Part shown: piece by piece, positions 51,303-60,666 of the stretch | Numbering within the stretch: position 1 is the first letter of the stretch | Layout: the number at the start of each line of letters is the position of its first letter | Origin: Serratia liquefaciens | GTDB lineage: Bacteria > Pseudomonadota > Gammaproteobacteria > Enterobacterales > Enterobacteriaceae | Assembly (NCBI GenBank): GCA_012719855.1 | Contig: JAAXZN010000024.1 | Coordinates: 90,812-154,811, forward strand | Direction: 5' to 3' | DNA length: 64,000 nt | Translations under genes and position numbers: made by a program | Notes under the pieces: generated by a model | Databases searched by the model: none | Seen by the model: the letters and a program-made list of their open reading frames with translations, nothing else | Told to the model about the DNA's origin: nothing

Positions 51303-52664
51303 ATGGCTACAAAAATCGTTTTAGTGGGAGCGGGCAGTGCGCAATTCGGCTACGGCACGCTGGGGGATATCTTCCAGAGCAAAACGCTGTACGGCAGTGA
51401 GATTGTGCTGCACGACATCAATCCTTCCGCTCTGGCGGTGACCGAGAAAACCGCCCGGGACTTTCTGGCTGCGGAAGACCTGCCGTTTACCGTCAGCGCC
51501 ACCACCGATCGCAAAACTGCGCTGAAAGGGGCGGAGTTTGTGATTATTTCCATCGAAGTGGGCGACCGTTTTGCACTGTGGGATCTCGACTGGCAGATCC
51601 CTCAGCAGTACGGTATCCAGCAGGTGTACGGTGAAAATGGCGGCCCCGGCGGGTTGTTCCATTCGCTGCGGATTATTCCGCCGATCCTCGACATTTGCGC
51701 CGACGTTGCCGACATCTGCCCCAACGCCTGGATATTTAACTATTCCAACCCGATGAGCCGCATTTGCACCACCGTGCACCGTCGCTTCCCGCAGCTGAAT
51801 TTCGTCGGTATGTGCCACGAAATCGCCTCACTTGAGCGCTATCTGCCGGAAATGCTCGGCACGCCGTTTGAAAACCTTAACCTGCGCGCCGCCGGGCTTA
51901 ACCACTTCAGCGTGTTGCTGGAGGCCAGCTACAAGGACAGCGGCAAAGATGCCTATGGTGACGTGCGTGCCAAGGCACCGGACTATTTCTCCCGCCTGCC
52001 GGGCTACAGCGACATCCTGGCGTACACCCGCACCCACGGTAAATTGGTGCAGACCGAAGGCAGCACTGAGCGTGATGCGTTGGGCGGCAAAGACAGCGCT
52101 TATCCCTGGGCTGACCGCACCCTGTTCAAGGAAATTCTGGAGAAATTCCACCACCTGCCAATCACCGGCGACAGCCACTTTGGCGAGTACATCCGTTGGG
52201 CCAGCGAGGTCAGCGATCATCGCGGCATTCTCGATTTCTACACCTTCTACCGCAATTACCTGGGGCAGGTGCAGCCGAAAATTGAATTGAAGCTGAAAGA
52301 GCGCGTGGTGCCGATCATGGAAGGGATCCTGACCGATTCCGGCTATGAAGAGTCGGCGGTCAATATACCGAACCAGGGCTTTATCAAACAGCTGCCAGAC
52401 TTTATTGCGGTTGAAGTGCCGGCGATCATCGATCGCAAAGGGGTGCACGGCATCAAAGTGGCAATGCCGGCCGGTATCGGCGGGCTGCTCAGCAACCAGA
52501 TTGCCATTCATGACCTGACCGCTGACGCGGTGATTGAAGGCTCTCGCGATCTGGTGATCCAGGCGCTGCTGGTGGATTCGGTCAACGACAAATGCCGCGC
52601 GATCCCCGAGCTGGTAGACGTGATGATCTCACGCCAGAGCCCGTGGCTTGATTACCTGAAATAA
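51303..52664 (+). CDS. palH: Glycoside hydrolase family 4 alpha-glucosidase-like (PalH-like)
   Basis: 453 residues. The dinucleotide-binding start KIVLVGAGSAQFGYGTLGDIF (4-24), NYSNPMSR, the metal-binding Cys/His of GMCHE and the GLNHFS motif are those of GH4, whose members use NAD and manganese and cleave by an oxidation-elimination route. The group is closest to alpha-glucosidases and alpha-galacturonases. It lies between permease and ATPase genes, as palH does in the Erwinia palatinose operon. As no PTS transport is evident for this sugar, an unphosphorylated substrate is more likely than a 6-phosphoglucoside. Confidence 0.85.
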   Translation: MATKIVLVGAGSAQFGYGTLGDIFQSKTLYGSEIVLHDINPSALAVTEKTARDFLAAEDLPFTVSATTDRKTALKGAEFVIISIEVGDRFALWDLDWQIPQQYGIQQVYGENGGPGGLFHSLRIIPPILDICADVADICPNAWIFNYSNPMSRICTTVHRRFPQLNFVGMCHEIASLERYLPEMLGTPFENLNLRAAGLNHFSVLLEASYKDSGKDAYGDVRAKAPDYFSRLPGYSDILAYTRTHGKLVQTEGSTERDALGGKDSAYPWADRTLFKEILEKFHHLPITGDSHFGEYIRWASEVSDHRGILDFYTFYRNYLGQVQPKIELKLKERVVPIMEGILTDSGYEESAVNIPNQGFIKQLPDFIAVEVPAIIDRKGVHGIKVAMPAGIGGLLSNQIAIHDLTADAVIEGSRDLVIQALLVDSVNDKCRAIPELVDVMISRQSPWLDYLK

Positions 52665-52672
52665 ACCGGATA

Positions 52673-52696
52673 GCGGGGCGCACATCGGCGCCCCGC
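52673..52696 (+). other. Intercistronic hairpin in the pal-like operon
   Basis: GCGGGGCGC (52673-52681) and GCGCCCCGC (52688-52696) form a 9-base stem between the GH4 and ATPase genes, without a T-run. It may stabilise the upstream message or lower read-through to the ATPase gene. Confidence 0.5.
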
Positions 52697-52726
52697 AGCA
52701 TGCCAACTGGGGTAAACGGGAGGAAT

Positions 52727-53842
52727 ATGGCGCAACTCACGCTGGAAAAGCTGCAAAAACGCTATGGCGCAAACGCAGAGGTTATCAAATCGCTGGATCT
52801 GCAAATCAACAGCGGGGAATTTGTGGTGATCGTCGGCCCTTCCGGCTGCGGAAAATCAACCCTGCTGCGGATGATCGCCGGACTCGAGGAGATCAGCAGC
52901 GGCGGCATGTATATCGATGGCAACTACGTTAACGACGACACCCCGGCGGAACGGGGCATCGGCATGGTGTTCCAGTCCTACGCTCTTTATCCGCACATGA
53001 GCGTTTATAAAAACATGGCCTTTGCGCTGGAGCTGGCCGGCCATTCTGCGGCTGAAATCGACAGCCGGGTACGCGAGAGCGCACGTATTTTACAGCTCGA
53101 GCCACTACTGGATCGGCGTCCAAAGGATCTTTCGGGCGGGCAGCGGCAACGGGTAGCGATTGGCCGCGCCATCGTACGCGAACCCAAGTTGTTTTTGTTC
53201 GACGAACCGCTGTCCAACCTCGATGCGTCGCTGAGGGTGCAAATGCGGATGGAAGTGGCGTCGCTGCATAAGCGGTTGGGTTCGACCATTATTTATGTCA
53301 CCCACGACCAGGTTGAAGCCATGACCTTGGCGGATCGCATCGTGGTACTGAACCAAGGCCACGTCGAGCAGGTTGGCACGCCGCTGGAGCTCTACGATCA
53401 ACCGGCCAATGAATTTGTCGCGCAGTTTATCGGCTCGCCGAAGATGAACCTGATCCCGGCGATTTTGCGGCGCGCCGGTGAGCAGCAAAGCGTGGTCGAA
53501 CTGGATAACGGCAAGGCGCTGGTCCTGCCGATCGCCACGCCGAGCGAGGCGGAAGGCCAGAGCGTCAACGTGGGTATCCGCCCGGAGCATATCCGGGGCG
53601 GCGCGCGGTCGGAGTGTGAGTTTCAGGGCGAGGTAATGTTCGTCGAACATATGGGCAATGAAACCTACCTGTATCTGGACAACGGCAACGCCGGTGAACC
53701 CTGGGTACTGCGCAATCCTGAGCGCTCCACCATCCAGGCCGGCGATACCGTCGGCGTGCGGCTGCCGGTAGAGTGTTGTTATCTGTTTGACCGTCAGGGT
53801 CGGGCGTTTCAGCGCATTTTGGCCTCGGAACAGGCGCATTAA
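52727..53842 (+). CDS. palK: Sugar ABC transporter ATPase, MalK/MsmK type (PalK-like)
   Basis: 371 residues from the ATG at 52727, preceded by GGGAGG. Walker A GPSGCGKST (about 36-44), signature LSGGQRQRVAIGRAI, Walker B LFLFDEPLSNLDASLR, and the C-terminal regulatory OB-like domain (about 240-371, with VGIRPEHI) mark the CUT1 sugar-importer ATPases. It energises the PalEFG-like transporter at the inner membrane and is followed 21 bases later by the GH13 glucosidase gene. Confidence 0.87.
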   Translation: MAQLTLEKLQKRYGANAEVIKSLDLQINSGEFVVIVGPSGCGKSTLLRMIAGLEEISSGGMYIDGNYVNDDTPAERGIGMVFQSYALYPHMSVYKNMAFALELAGHSAAEIDSRVRESARILQLEPLLDRRPKDLSGGQRQRVAIGRAIVREPKLFLFDEPLSNLDASLRVQMRMEVASLHKRLGSTIIYVTHDQVEAMTLADRIVVLNQGHVEQVGTPLELYDQPANEFVAQFIGSPKMNLIPAILRRAGEQQSVVELDNGKALVLPIATPSEAEGQSVNVGIRPEHIRGGARSECEFQGEVMFVEHMGNETYLYLDNGNAGEPWVLRNPERSTIQAGDTVGVRLPVECCYLFDRQGRAFQRILASEQAH

Positions 53843-53863
53843 TTTATCGAAGGGAGCAGCGGC

Positions 53864-55564
53864 ATGAGCGGTGGTCAAACAGCGCAATGGTGGAAGCAGG
53901 CGGTGGTGTATCAAATCTACCCGCGCAGCTTTATGGACTCCAACGGCGACGGCATAGGTGACCTGAATGGCATTAGCGCCAGGTTGGATTATCTGCAATG
54001 GCTGGGTATCGACGTGATTTGGATCTGTCCGATGTATCGCTCGCCGAACGACGACAATGGCTACGACATCAGCGATTATCAGGCCATTATGACCGAGTTC
54101 GGCACCATGGCGGACTTTGACCGGTTGTTGGCAGAAGTGCATGGCCGCGGGATGCGGTTAATACTCGATCTGGTGGTTAACCACACGTCTGACGAACATC
54201 CGTGGTTTATTGAATCCCGATCGTCCCAAGCCAGTGCCAAACGCGATTGGTACATCTGGCGTGACGGTAAAAATGGCGCGGAACCCAACAACTGGGAGAG
54301 CATTTTCAACGGCTCGGCCTGGAAATATGACCCGGGTAGCGAGCAATACTTCCTTCATCTGTTCTCGGAGCGTCAACCGGATCTGAACTGGGAGAACCCG
54401 CAGGTGCGCGCGGCGCTGTATGACATGATGCGATGGTGGCTGGACAAGGGCATCGACGGTTTCCGCATCGACGCCATTTGCCATATGAAAAAGCAGCCGG
54501 GGCTGACCGACATGCCCAACCCGCAGGGGCTGCGTTACGTGCCGTCTTTCGAGCGGCATCTGAACTGTGAGGGCCTGCTGGAGTATGTCGATGACCTGTG
54601 CGAACAGGTGTTTAACCGCTATGACATCATGACGGTAGGCGAAATGAACGGGGCCTCGGCGGAGGAGGGTGAAGACTGGGTGGGCGAGCAGCACGGCCGG
54701 TTGAACATGATTTTCCAGTTCGAGCACGTCAAGCTGTGGGAAAACAACCATCAGCAGTCGCCGCATGCCGGGGCAGACGTGATGGGCCTGAAAGATATCT
54801 TTACCCGCTGGCAGACGCTGCTGGAGGGAAAGGGGTGGAATGCCCTGTACGTCGAAAACCACGATATCCCGCGCGTGGTGTCAAAATGGGGCGACGATAA
54901 GCTGTATTGGCGCGAAAGCGCCACTGCCATCGCCGCGATGTATTTCCTGATGCAGGGAACGCCGTTTATTTATCAGGGGCAGGAGCTGGGGATGACCAAT
55001 ACCCGTTTCCAGAGCCTGGCCGATTTTAACGATGTTGCCGCCAGAAACCGTTTTGCCAAGCTGCGCGAGCAGGGTATGGACGAGGCGCAGATCCTGGCGT
55101 TTCTCGGCCGCAGTGGGCGCGACAACTCGCGCACGCCAATGCAGTGGGACGACGGCGCCCACGCGGGTTTCAGCTCTGTCGCGCCCTGGTTTGCGGTCAA
55201 TGCCAACTATCCGCAGATCAACGTGGCGCGTCAGCGCGAAGAAGCCGATTCGGTACTGAATTTTTATCGGGCGCTGAACCGTCTGCGCAAGCAGGATCCG
55301 GTGTGGATCTATGGCCGCTATCAATTGCAACTGGCGGAGCATCCGCATATTTACGCCTACAGTCGCCGCTTGAATCAGCAGCAAGGGCTGGTGCTGTGTA
55401 ACCTGAGTGGTGAACCACAGCGGATCGACCCGTTGGCATTGCCACCCGGCCCGTGGCGGTGGCTACTGGGCAATTATCAGGACAATGACGAAGGGTTAAG
55501 GCTGCGCCCTTATGAAGCCAGAGTCTATAAACAGGGAGAAACCCTGGACGGTGTTTGCCCTTGA
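53864..55564 (+). CDS. palQ: GH13 alpha-glucosidase (oligo-1,6-glucosidase/trehalulose hydrolase type)
   Basis: 566 residues, no signal peptide, therefore cytoplasmic. GH13 regions I-IV are intact: DLVVNHTSD (102-110), nucleophile Asp203 in GFRIDAI, acid/base Glu260 in VGEMNG, and Asp334 in ENHDIPR. The catalytic set and length match oligo-1,6-glucosidases and the PalQ/PalZ hydrolases that split trehalulose or isomaltulose to glucose and fructose. Secreted sucrose isomerases are longer and carry a signal peptide, so this is not PalI. It ends the operon; a GC-rich hairpin follows. The symbol is given by synteny. Confidence 0.83.
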   Translation: MSGGQTAQWWKQAVVYQIYPRSFMDSNGDGIGDLNGISARLDYLQWLGIDVIWICPMYRSPNDDNGYDISDYQAIMTEFGTMADFDRLLAEVHGRGMRLILDLVVNHTSDEHPWFIESRSSQASAKRDWYIWRDGKNGAEPNNWESIFNGSAWKYDPGSEQYFLHLFSERQPDLNWENPQVRAALYDMMRWWLDKGIDGFRIDAICHMKKQPGLTDMPNPQGLRYVPSFERHLNCEGLLEYVDDLCEQVFNRYDIMTVGEMNGASAEEGEDWVGEQHGRLNMIFQFEHVKLWENNHQQSPHAGADVMGLKDIFTRWQTLLEGKGWNALYVENHDIPRVVSKWGDDKLYWRESATAIAAMYFLMQGTPFIYQGQELGMTNTRFQSLADFNDVAARNRFAKLREQGMDEAQILAFLGRSGRDNSRTPMQWDDGAHAGFSSVAPWFAVNANYPQINVARQREEADSVLNFYRALNRLRKQDPVWIYGRYQLQLAEHPHIYAYSRRLNQQQGLVLCNLSGEPQRIDPLALPPGPWRWLLGNYQDNDEGLRLRPYEARVYKQGETLDGVCP

Positions 55565-55572
55565 CTGAACCT

Positions 55573-55602
55573 TCCCCGGAGCCGGTTGGCGGTGTCCGGG
55601 GA
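55573..55602 (+). terminator. Hairpin after the pal-like operon; rest of the gap empty
   Basis: TCCCCGGA (55573-55580) and TCCGGGGA (55595-55602) form an 8-base stem with a 14-base loop but no T-run follows. Between 55603 and 55870 I see no gene; the AT-rich part near 55700-55735 may hold the promoter of the diguanylate cyclase gene. Confidence 0.5.
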
Positions 55603-55870
55603 GATATCCCTCCAAACGCCCCGTCATTGGCCATAGCGTCACAAGCCTTCCGCATCTGAATCCACTCTCCTCAGCAAATCACCGCGTGACAGATTGAAAC
55701 ATAATAATATTTTTAAATTTTCAATTAGCTGATGCCAGTCCGGTGAAAACTAGCAATAATATCTGACTGGCCGCGCGTTTTGCGTGCAACGTCAGGCATG
55801 CTGGCCAGAGGGTTGGACGCCGTCATGCAGACAGGATTTTTCGTATTTTTTGCCAGCTTCTGGAAGCAAG

Positions 55871-57313
55871 ATGCACACCACTGAGTTACCTGGTGCCACA
55901 AAATTACAGCACGCGTTAATCGTATTCCTGCTGGTGTTCGGCCTGTGCCTGTTTGGCATCTTGAGCCGGCCCACCGGTCTGTTATCCGCCTTTTGGCCGG
56001 CCAATGCGGTGTTGCTGGCTGTCCTGGTGCGTTACCCGGCGCTGGCCAGCCCCTGGGGTTGGCTGATGGCGATGCTGGGCTATATGGCGGCGGATCTGAT
56101 CACCGGCAGCACGGTCGGGAAAGCCGTATTGCTCAACGGTGCCAACATTACCGGTGTTGCGGTCGGGTTTTACCTGTTTATGCGTTTATCGCCGCAGGTC
56201 AGAACACTGGAACGCACTTCGTCCAGCATTTTTCTGTTTGCCATCTGTCTGACGAGCGCGACCGCCACGGCGTTAGTCGGTGCCGGAGCTTCGGTGCTGC
56301 TGTTCGACCGCCAATTCCTGCCCGCCATGGCGCTGTGGTTGTCTTCGGAGTTTACCCATTACATTACCCTGATGCCGTTCATCCTGACTTTCCCGACCGA
56401 CGGGAAAGGCTACTTGCGCAGCATCAGCCAGGCCGTAACCCAACGCAGCCTGTGGTATGCCACCTGTAAAAAAATGGCGGTGCTGGTCCTGCTGCTGATT
56501 GCCTGTACCGGCAGCATCCTGATTGGCGGCCCCGGAGCCGTCATTTTCCCAATGCCAATCCTGCTTTGGCTGGCGATGTCGTTCTCCTTGTTCAGCACCA
56601 TGATTGCCGTGCTGGCCTATGTGCTGTGGTGCCATCTGGCGATCGACATGGGCCTGATTGCGACCAATCTCGATATGAAACTGCTGCAAAACACGGTGTC
56701 GATGCGCCTTGGCGTGGCGCTATTGGCGCTGGGGCCAATAGCCGTCGCCAGCATGAATTACGCCCGCAATGCGTTGCTGCGCAGGCTGGAGCACGTGGCG
56801 AATCATGACGCATTAACCCATGTCTTGACCCGTAGCGCCTTTATGCAGCGCGGTACGCGCTTGGTCAGCCAAAAGGGTGAGCACGTCTGCATCATGATGC
56901 TGGATATCGACTACTTTAAGTCGATCAACGATCGCTTTGGTCATGCAGGCGGTGATGTTGCGCTGTTGTCCTTCACCCGTGCCATTACTGCCGATCTGCG
57001 CGATCAGGATCTGTTTGGCCGAATGGGCGGGGAAGAGTTTGCTATTGTTGCACCGATCTCTCAGCAACAGGACGCCCTGTCGCTGGCCGAGCGCCTGCGC
57101 CACCGCGTGGAAATCGAGTCCATCACCATGCCCGCCGGAACCTCGTTGCAGATTACCGTCAGTATCGGCATGGTCACCTGCATCGGCGGATCGGGGCAGA
57201 GCCTGGATAACCTGCTGAAAATCGCCGATCTGGCGGTCTACAAAGCCAAAAACAGCGGCCGCAATCGCGTCGCCACGCCCGAACTTCTCCCGCGCACTTA
57301 CCCCAACCTCTGA
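55871..57313 (+). CDS. MASE1-GGDEF diguanylate cyclase
   Basis: 480 residues from the ATG at 55871; the frame opens 29 codons earlier without family likeness. An eight-helix MASE1 sensor (about 15-300; FWPANAVLLAVLVRYP is its hallmark) precedes a GGDEF domain (about 315-470). The active motif reads GGEEF, substrate-binding DIDYFKSINDRFGHAGGD is complete, and no EAL domain is present. The protein should make c-di-GMP from two GTP at the inner membrane in response to an unknown signal. An RxxD inhibitory site five residues before GGEEF is not seen (DQDLFGRM), so it may lack product inhibition. Confidence 0.88.
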   Translation: MHTTELPGATKLQHALIVFLLVFGLCLFGILSRPTGLLSAFWPANAVLLAVLVRYPALASPWGWLMAMLGYMAADLITGSTVGKAVLLNGANITGVAVGFYLFMRLSPQVRTLERTSSSIFLFAICLTSATATALVGAGASVLLFDRQFLPAMALWLSSEFTHYITLMPFILTFPTDGKGYLRSISQAVTQRSLWYATCKKMAVLVLLLIACTGSILIGGPGAVIFPMPILLWLAMSFSLFSTMIAVLAYVLWCHLAIDMGLIATNLDMKLLQNTVSMRLGVALLALGPIAVASMNYARNALLRRLEHVANHDALTHVLTRSAFMQRGTRLVSQKGEHVCIMMLDIDYFKSINDRFGHAGGDVALLSFTRAITADLRDQDLFGRMGGEEFAIVAPISQQQDALSLAERLRHRVEIESITMPAGTSLQITVSIGMVTCIGGSGQSLDNLLKIADLAVYKAKNSGRNRVATPELLPRTYPNL

Positions 57314-57426
57314 ACTTCGCCAGCGCCCTTGATGGTTGACCTCACTAATGGGGACTAAAATGGTAGAGGGCGCGGGCAGTTCCGTCGGCGCCACCCCGAC
57401 TGTCGAACAGACAAGAGGAATCTCCC

Positions 57427-57780
57427 ATGAAATACGTTGATGGTTTTGTCGTGGCGGTACCGGCCGCCAATAAGGAGGCGTACTTAAAACTGGCGGCTGC
57501 GGCGGCACCCTTGTTCAAAGAGTTCGGTGCCACGCGGGTCGTTGAATGTTGGGGCGATGACGTCCCCGACGGCAAACTGACCGATTTTCGCGGCGCAGTA
57601 AAGGCCGAGGCCGATGAAGTGGTGGTGTTCAGCTGGATTGAGTACCCCTCCAAGGCGGTGCGTGACGATGCCAACCAGAAGATGATGGCGGATCCGCGCA
57701 TGAAAGCCTTGGGTGACCAAATGCCATTTGACGGCAAGCGCATGATTTTCGGCGGTTTCGAACCTATCCTGGATCAATAG
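57427..57780 (+). CDS. DUF1428 protein, YbaA-like
   Basis: 117 residues, cytoplasmic, a dimeric alpha/beta (ferredoxin-like) fold expected. The start MKYVDGFVVAVPAANKEAYL and ECWGDDVPDGKLTDF are typical of the family, which is conserved but of unknown function. It lies 14 bases before a VOC gene on the same strand, so they form a pair. Confidence 0.85.
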   Translation: MKYVDGFVVAVPAANKEAYLKLAAAAAPLFKEFGATRVVECWGDDVPDGKLTDFRGAVKAEADEVVVFSWIEYPSKAVRDDANQKMMADPRMKALGDQMPFDGKRMIFGGFEPILDQ

Positions 57781-57794
57781 CGGAGGGGGATATC

Positions 57795-58265
57795 GTGAAA
57801 ATTACCCAACATCTTTGGTTTGAGAAAGACATGGATGCCGCACTACGCTGTTACATAGATTTGATCCCCGGCTCCTCCCTGACCTGGCACTCTACCTTGC
57901 CCGCCGACACCCCCAGCGGCCCGGCAGGCAGTGTCAAACTGGCGACTTTTATTCTCGGCGATCAGCGCTATGCGGCGATTGAAGCCGGCCCCCTGGATCC
58001 GTTCAATCACAGCTTTTCCATCATGGTCGAATGTGCGGACCAGTCCGAAGTGGATCGACTGTGGGAAGCGCTGAGCGACGGTGGCAGCGTCGAACAGTGC
58101 GGTTGGTTGCGCGACCGTTGGGGATTGAGCTGGCAAATTGTGCCCAAGCGGCTGACGGAGCTGATGAATGACCCCGATAGCCTGAAGGTGAAAAGGGTCA
58201 CCGAAGCGATGCTACAGATGGTCAAACTGGACATTGCCGGATTGGAAGCGGCGGCTGGTGAATAA
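57795..58265 (+). CDS. VOC-family protein, PhnB-like
   Basis: 156 residues. The start KITQHLWFEKDMDAALRCYIDLIPGSSLTWHSTL and CGWLRDRWGLSWQIVPKRLTELM are hallmarks of the PhnB/3-demethylubiquinone methyltransferase-like group of the vicinal oxygen chelate superfamily; the methyltransferase name of this group is a misannotation. Function unknown. It is translated with the DUF1428 gene and ends before a strong hairpin. Confidence 0.83.
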   Translation: MKITQHLWFEKDMDAALRCYIDLIPGSSLTWHSTLPADTPSGPAGSVKLATFILGDQRYAAIEAGPLDPFNHSFSIMVECADQSEVDRLWEALSDGGSVEQCGWLRDRWGLSWQIVPKRLTELMNDPDSLKVKRVTEAMLQMVKLDIAGLEAAAGE

Positions 58266-58281
58266 TATAGCCATGGCAAAT

Positions 58282-58308
58282 GCCCCGCAGCAGGTTTGGC
58301 TGCGGGGC
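58282..58308 (+). terminator. Terminator after the DUF1428-VOC pair
   Basis: GCCCCGCAGC (58282-58291) and GCTGCGGGGC (58299-58308) form a perfect 10-base stem with a seven-base loop, followed by GTTATAGG. The T-run is weak but the stem is strong. Confidence 0.7.
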
Positions 58309-58475
58309 GTTATAGGTGATTCATTATCATTCAAAACCTACCTAAAGTTTATTAATTGACGTAAATCACCTTATTGCATCAATACTGCTCATGTAAGGCT
58401 GATTTTTTATCATTTGTCAGCTCAGGCGAATCGCTGCACTCTAGGGCTAACCTTTTTGCAGCGCAGAGAATAACA

Positions 58476-59813
58476 ATGGAAAAGACACAGATTCAGCAAT
58501 TAGTGACGCAATTCCCGCTGGTGCAGGAGCTGATCGATCTTAAGCCGGTGACCTGGTTCAACCCGCAAGCGACGACTTTGCAGGTCGGGCTGCCCTACGT
58601 CGGTCTTGGTGCTGCGGACGTGAGTGACGCCCAGCAGCGTCTGGCGCGTTTTGCGCCTTATCTCAGCGCCGCTTTTCCGGAAACCCGTGCAACACAAGGC
58701 GTGATCGAGTCTGAAGTTGTCGCTCTGCCTGCGATGCAAACGGCATTGAATCAACGCTATGGCCTGACGCTTGGCGGACGGTTGCTGCTCAAAAAAGACA
58801 GCCATCTGCCGATCTCCGGTTCGATCAAGGCTCGCGGCGGTATTTACGAGGTGCTGGCGCATGCGGAAAAGCTGGCTCTGGAAGCCGGGCTGCTGCAGTT
58901 GACGGATGACTACGCCAAGCTGTTTTCGCCGGAGTTCCGCGAGTTTTTCGGCGGTTATCGCATTGCCGTAGGGTCAACCGGCAACCTCGGGATGTCGATC
59001 GGCATTATCAGCGCTCGCCTTGGTTTTAGCGTCAGCGTGCACATGTCGGCGGATGCCCGCGAATGGAAAAAGCAAAAGCTGCGCGATAACGGCGTCAACG
59101 TGGTGGAGTATGAACAAGATTATGGGGTCGCCGTCGAACAGGGCCGTTTGCAGGCGGCGAGCGATCCGCGCTGCTTCTTCATCGATGACGAAAATTCGCA
59201 AACGCTGTTCGTGGGCTATGCCGTGGCCGGGGAGCGGTTGAAGCGCCAGTTTACCGAGAGTGGCATCCGGGTCGATGCTCAGCATCCTTTGTTTGTTTAT
59301 CTGCCCTGTGGCGTAGGCGGCGGTCCCGGCGGCGTGGCATTTGGCTTGAAGCTGGCCTTCGGTGACCACGTACGCTGCATCTTTGCCGAGCCAACGCACT
59401 CGCCATGCATGCTGCTTGGTGTGCATACCGGGTTGCACGACGGCATCTCGGTCCAGGATCTGGGCATTGACAATCAAACTGCCGCTGATGGATTGGCGGT
59501 GGGGCGCGCCTCCGGTTTTGTCGGCCGTGCGATGGAACGCCTGCTTGCGGGGTTCTATACCCTGAGCGATCAAGAGATGTTTGCGCTGTTAGGGCTGTTG
59601 GACCGCCATGAACATATCCGGCTCGAGCCCTCCGCGCTGGCGGGGATGCCAGGGCCATGGCGCGTAGCGGCCGATGCTGAGTGGTTGACGAGCCAGGGCT
59701 TGAATGAGGAGCAGATGAACCATGCTACCCACCTGGTGTGGGCAACCGGCGGCGGCATGGTGCCGGAGGCAGAGATGGCGAAATACCTGGCTGCGTCTCA
59801 GCAGTCCCTTTAA
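58476..59813 (+). CDS. dsdA: D-serine ammonia-lyase
   Basis: 445 residues from the ATG at 58476 (E. coli DsdA has 442); the frame runs 34 codons further upstream without likeness. The PLP lysine is Lys118 in SGSIKARGG, the same residue number as in E. coli, and the phosphate loop GSTGNLGMS follows. The enzyme converts D-serine to pyruvate and ammonia, detoxifying D-serine and using it as a carbon and nitrogen source. No dsdC or dsdX gene adjoins; the neighbour is a convergent IclR gene overlapping by four bases, so regulation differs from the E. coli dsd operon. Confidence 0.95.
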   Translation: MEKTQIQQLVTQFPLVQELIDLKPVTWFNPQATTLQVGLPYVGLGAADVSDAQQRLARFAPYLSAAFPETRATQGVIESEVVALPAMQTALNQRYGLTLGGRLLLKKDSHLPISGSIKARGGIYEVLAHAEKLALEAGLLQLTDDYAKLFSPEFREFFGGYRIAVGSTGNLGMSIGIISARLGFSVSVHMSADAREWKKQKLRDNGVNVVEYEQDYGVAVEQGRLQAASDPRCFFIDDENSQTLFVGYAVAGERLKRQFTESGIRVDAQHPLFVYLPCGVGGGPGGVAFGLKLAFGDHVRCIFAEPTHSPCMLLGVHTGLHDGISVQDLGIDNQTAADGLAVGRASGFVGRAMERLLAGFYTLSDQEMFALLGLLDRHEHIRLEPSALAGMPGPWRVAADAEWLTSQGLNEEQMNHATHLVWATGGGMVPEAEMAKYLAASQQSL

Positions 59814-60643
59814 TGGCTCAGTAACGAAAGCTCCTGCGCGCCTTCCAACAGGATCGGCAAGATGCGGTCGGTCAGCTCGCTTAGCGGGACATGACCGGCC
59901 TGCACACCCACGTTTAATGCGGCGGTGACCACCCCGTCAATCGAGGCGATTGGCACGGCAATCGAACGCAGACCGATCTCCAGTTCCTGATCGTTTATCG
60001 CATAACCCTGCGCACGAACCTTATCCAGTTCGTCGCGCAGTTTGTCGATCGAACCGATAGTGTATTGCGTATAGCGCATCAGGGTGATGCGCTGCAGGTA
60101 ATCATCACGTTTATCGGGTGGCAAATGGCTTAACAGCACGCGGCCCATTGAGGTGGCGAAGGCCGGCAGGCGACTGCCTATGTTCAGATCGATCGTCATA
60201 ATGCGCTCGGCAGAGGCGCGAGCGATATACAGGATATTGTCGCCGTCCAGCGTGGCGATAGAGCAGGACTCATTCAACAACTGGCTGATGTGTTTCAGCA
60301 CCGGTTGGGTGGCTTTGGCCAGCGGTGTGGCGCCAAGATAGGCGTGGGCCAGCGTCAGAATGCGCGGACGCAGCTCAAAATTCTTGCCGTCCTGCGCGTA
60401 GACGAAGCCTAATTTGTTTAGCGTATACAGGCAACGGCGCACCGCCGCGCGCGGAATACCGGTTTTCTGACTGATTTGGGAAATGGACATCAGGCGGCGC
60501 TGCGGGGTAAAAGCCTGGATAACCTCAAGACCGCGAGCCAGCGACGCCATAAAATTGGGATCGCCCTTGAAAGGATCGCCACTGGCAGGGGACAGTAAAG
60601 CGTCAGGTGCGGAAATTTTTTCTCCGCCAGAGGGTTTGGTCAT
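59810..60643 (-). CDS. IclR-family transcriptional regulator (PcaR/PobR-like)
   Basis: 277 residues from the ATG at 60643, which has GGGAG eight bases upstream; a GTG one codon earlier is possible. The winged helix (about 30-95; [47 protein letters not shown]) and the C-terminal ligand domain are most like the PcaR/PcaU/PobR group that regulates aromatic acid catabolism. No aromatic genes are nearby. It overlaps the end of dsdA by four bases and lies 23 bases after a TetR gene on the same strand. Confidence 0.83.
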   Translation of the reverse strand: MTKPSGGEKISAPDALLSPASGDPFKGDPNFMASLARGLEVIQAFTPQRRLMSISQISQKTGIPRAAVRRCLYTLNKLGFVYAQDGKNFELRPRILTLAHAYLGATPLAKATQPVLKHISQLLNESCSIATLDGDNILYIARASAERIMTIDLNIGSRLPAFATSMGRVLLSHLPPDKRDDYLQRITLMRYTQYTIGSIDKLRDELDKVRAQGYAINDQELEIGLRSIAVPIASIDGVVTAALNVGVQAGHVPLSELTDRILPILLEGAQELSLLSH

Positions 60644-60666
60644 CACACGGGCTCCCAGGTTGGAAC

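Noticed and set aside
53864..55564. Possible sucrose isomerase (PalI)
   Set aside because: No signal peptide and shorter than PalI; the sequence and position fit a cytoplasmic GH13 hydrolase of the PalQ/oligo-1,6-glucosidase type.
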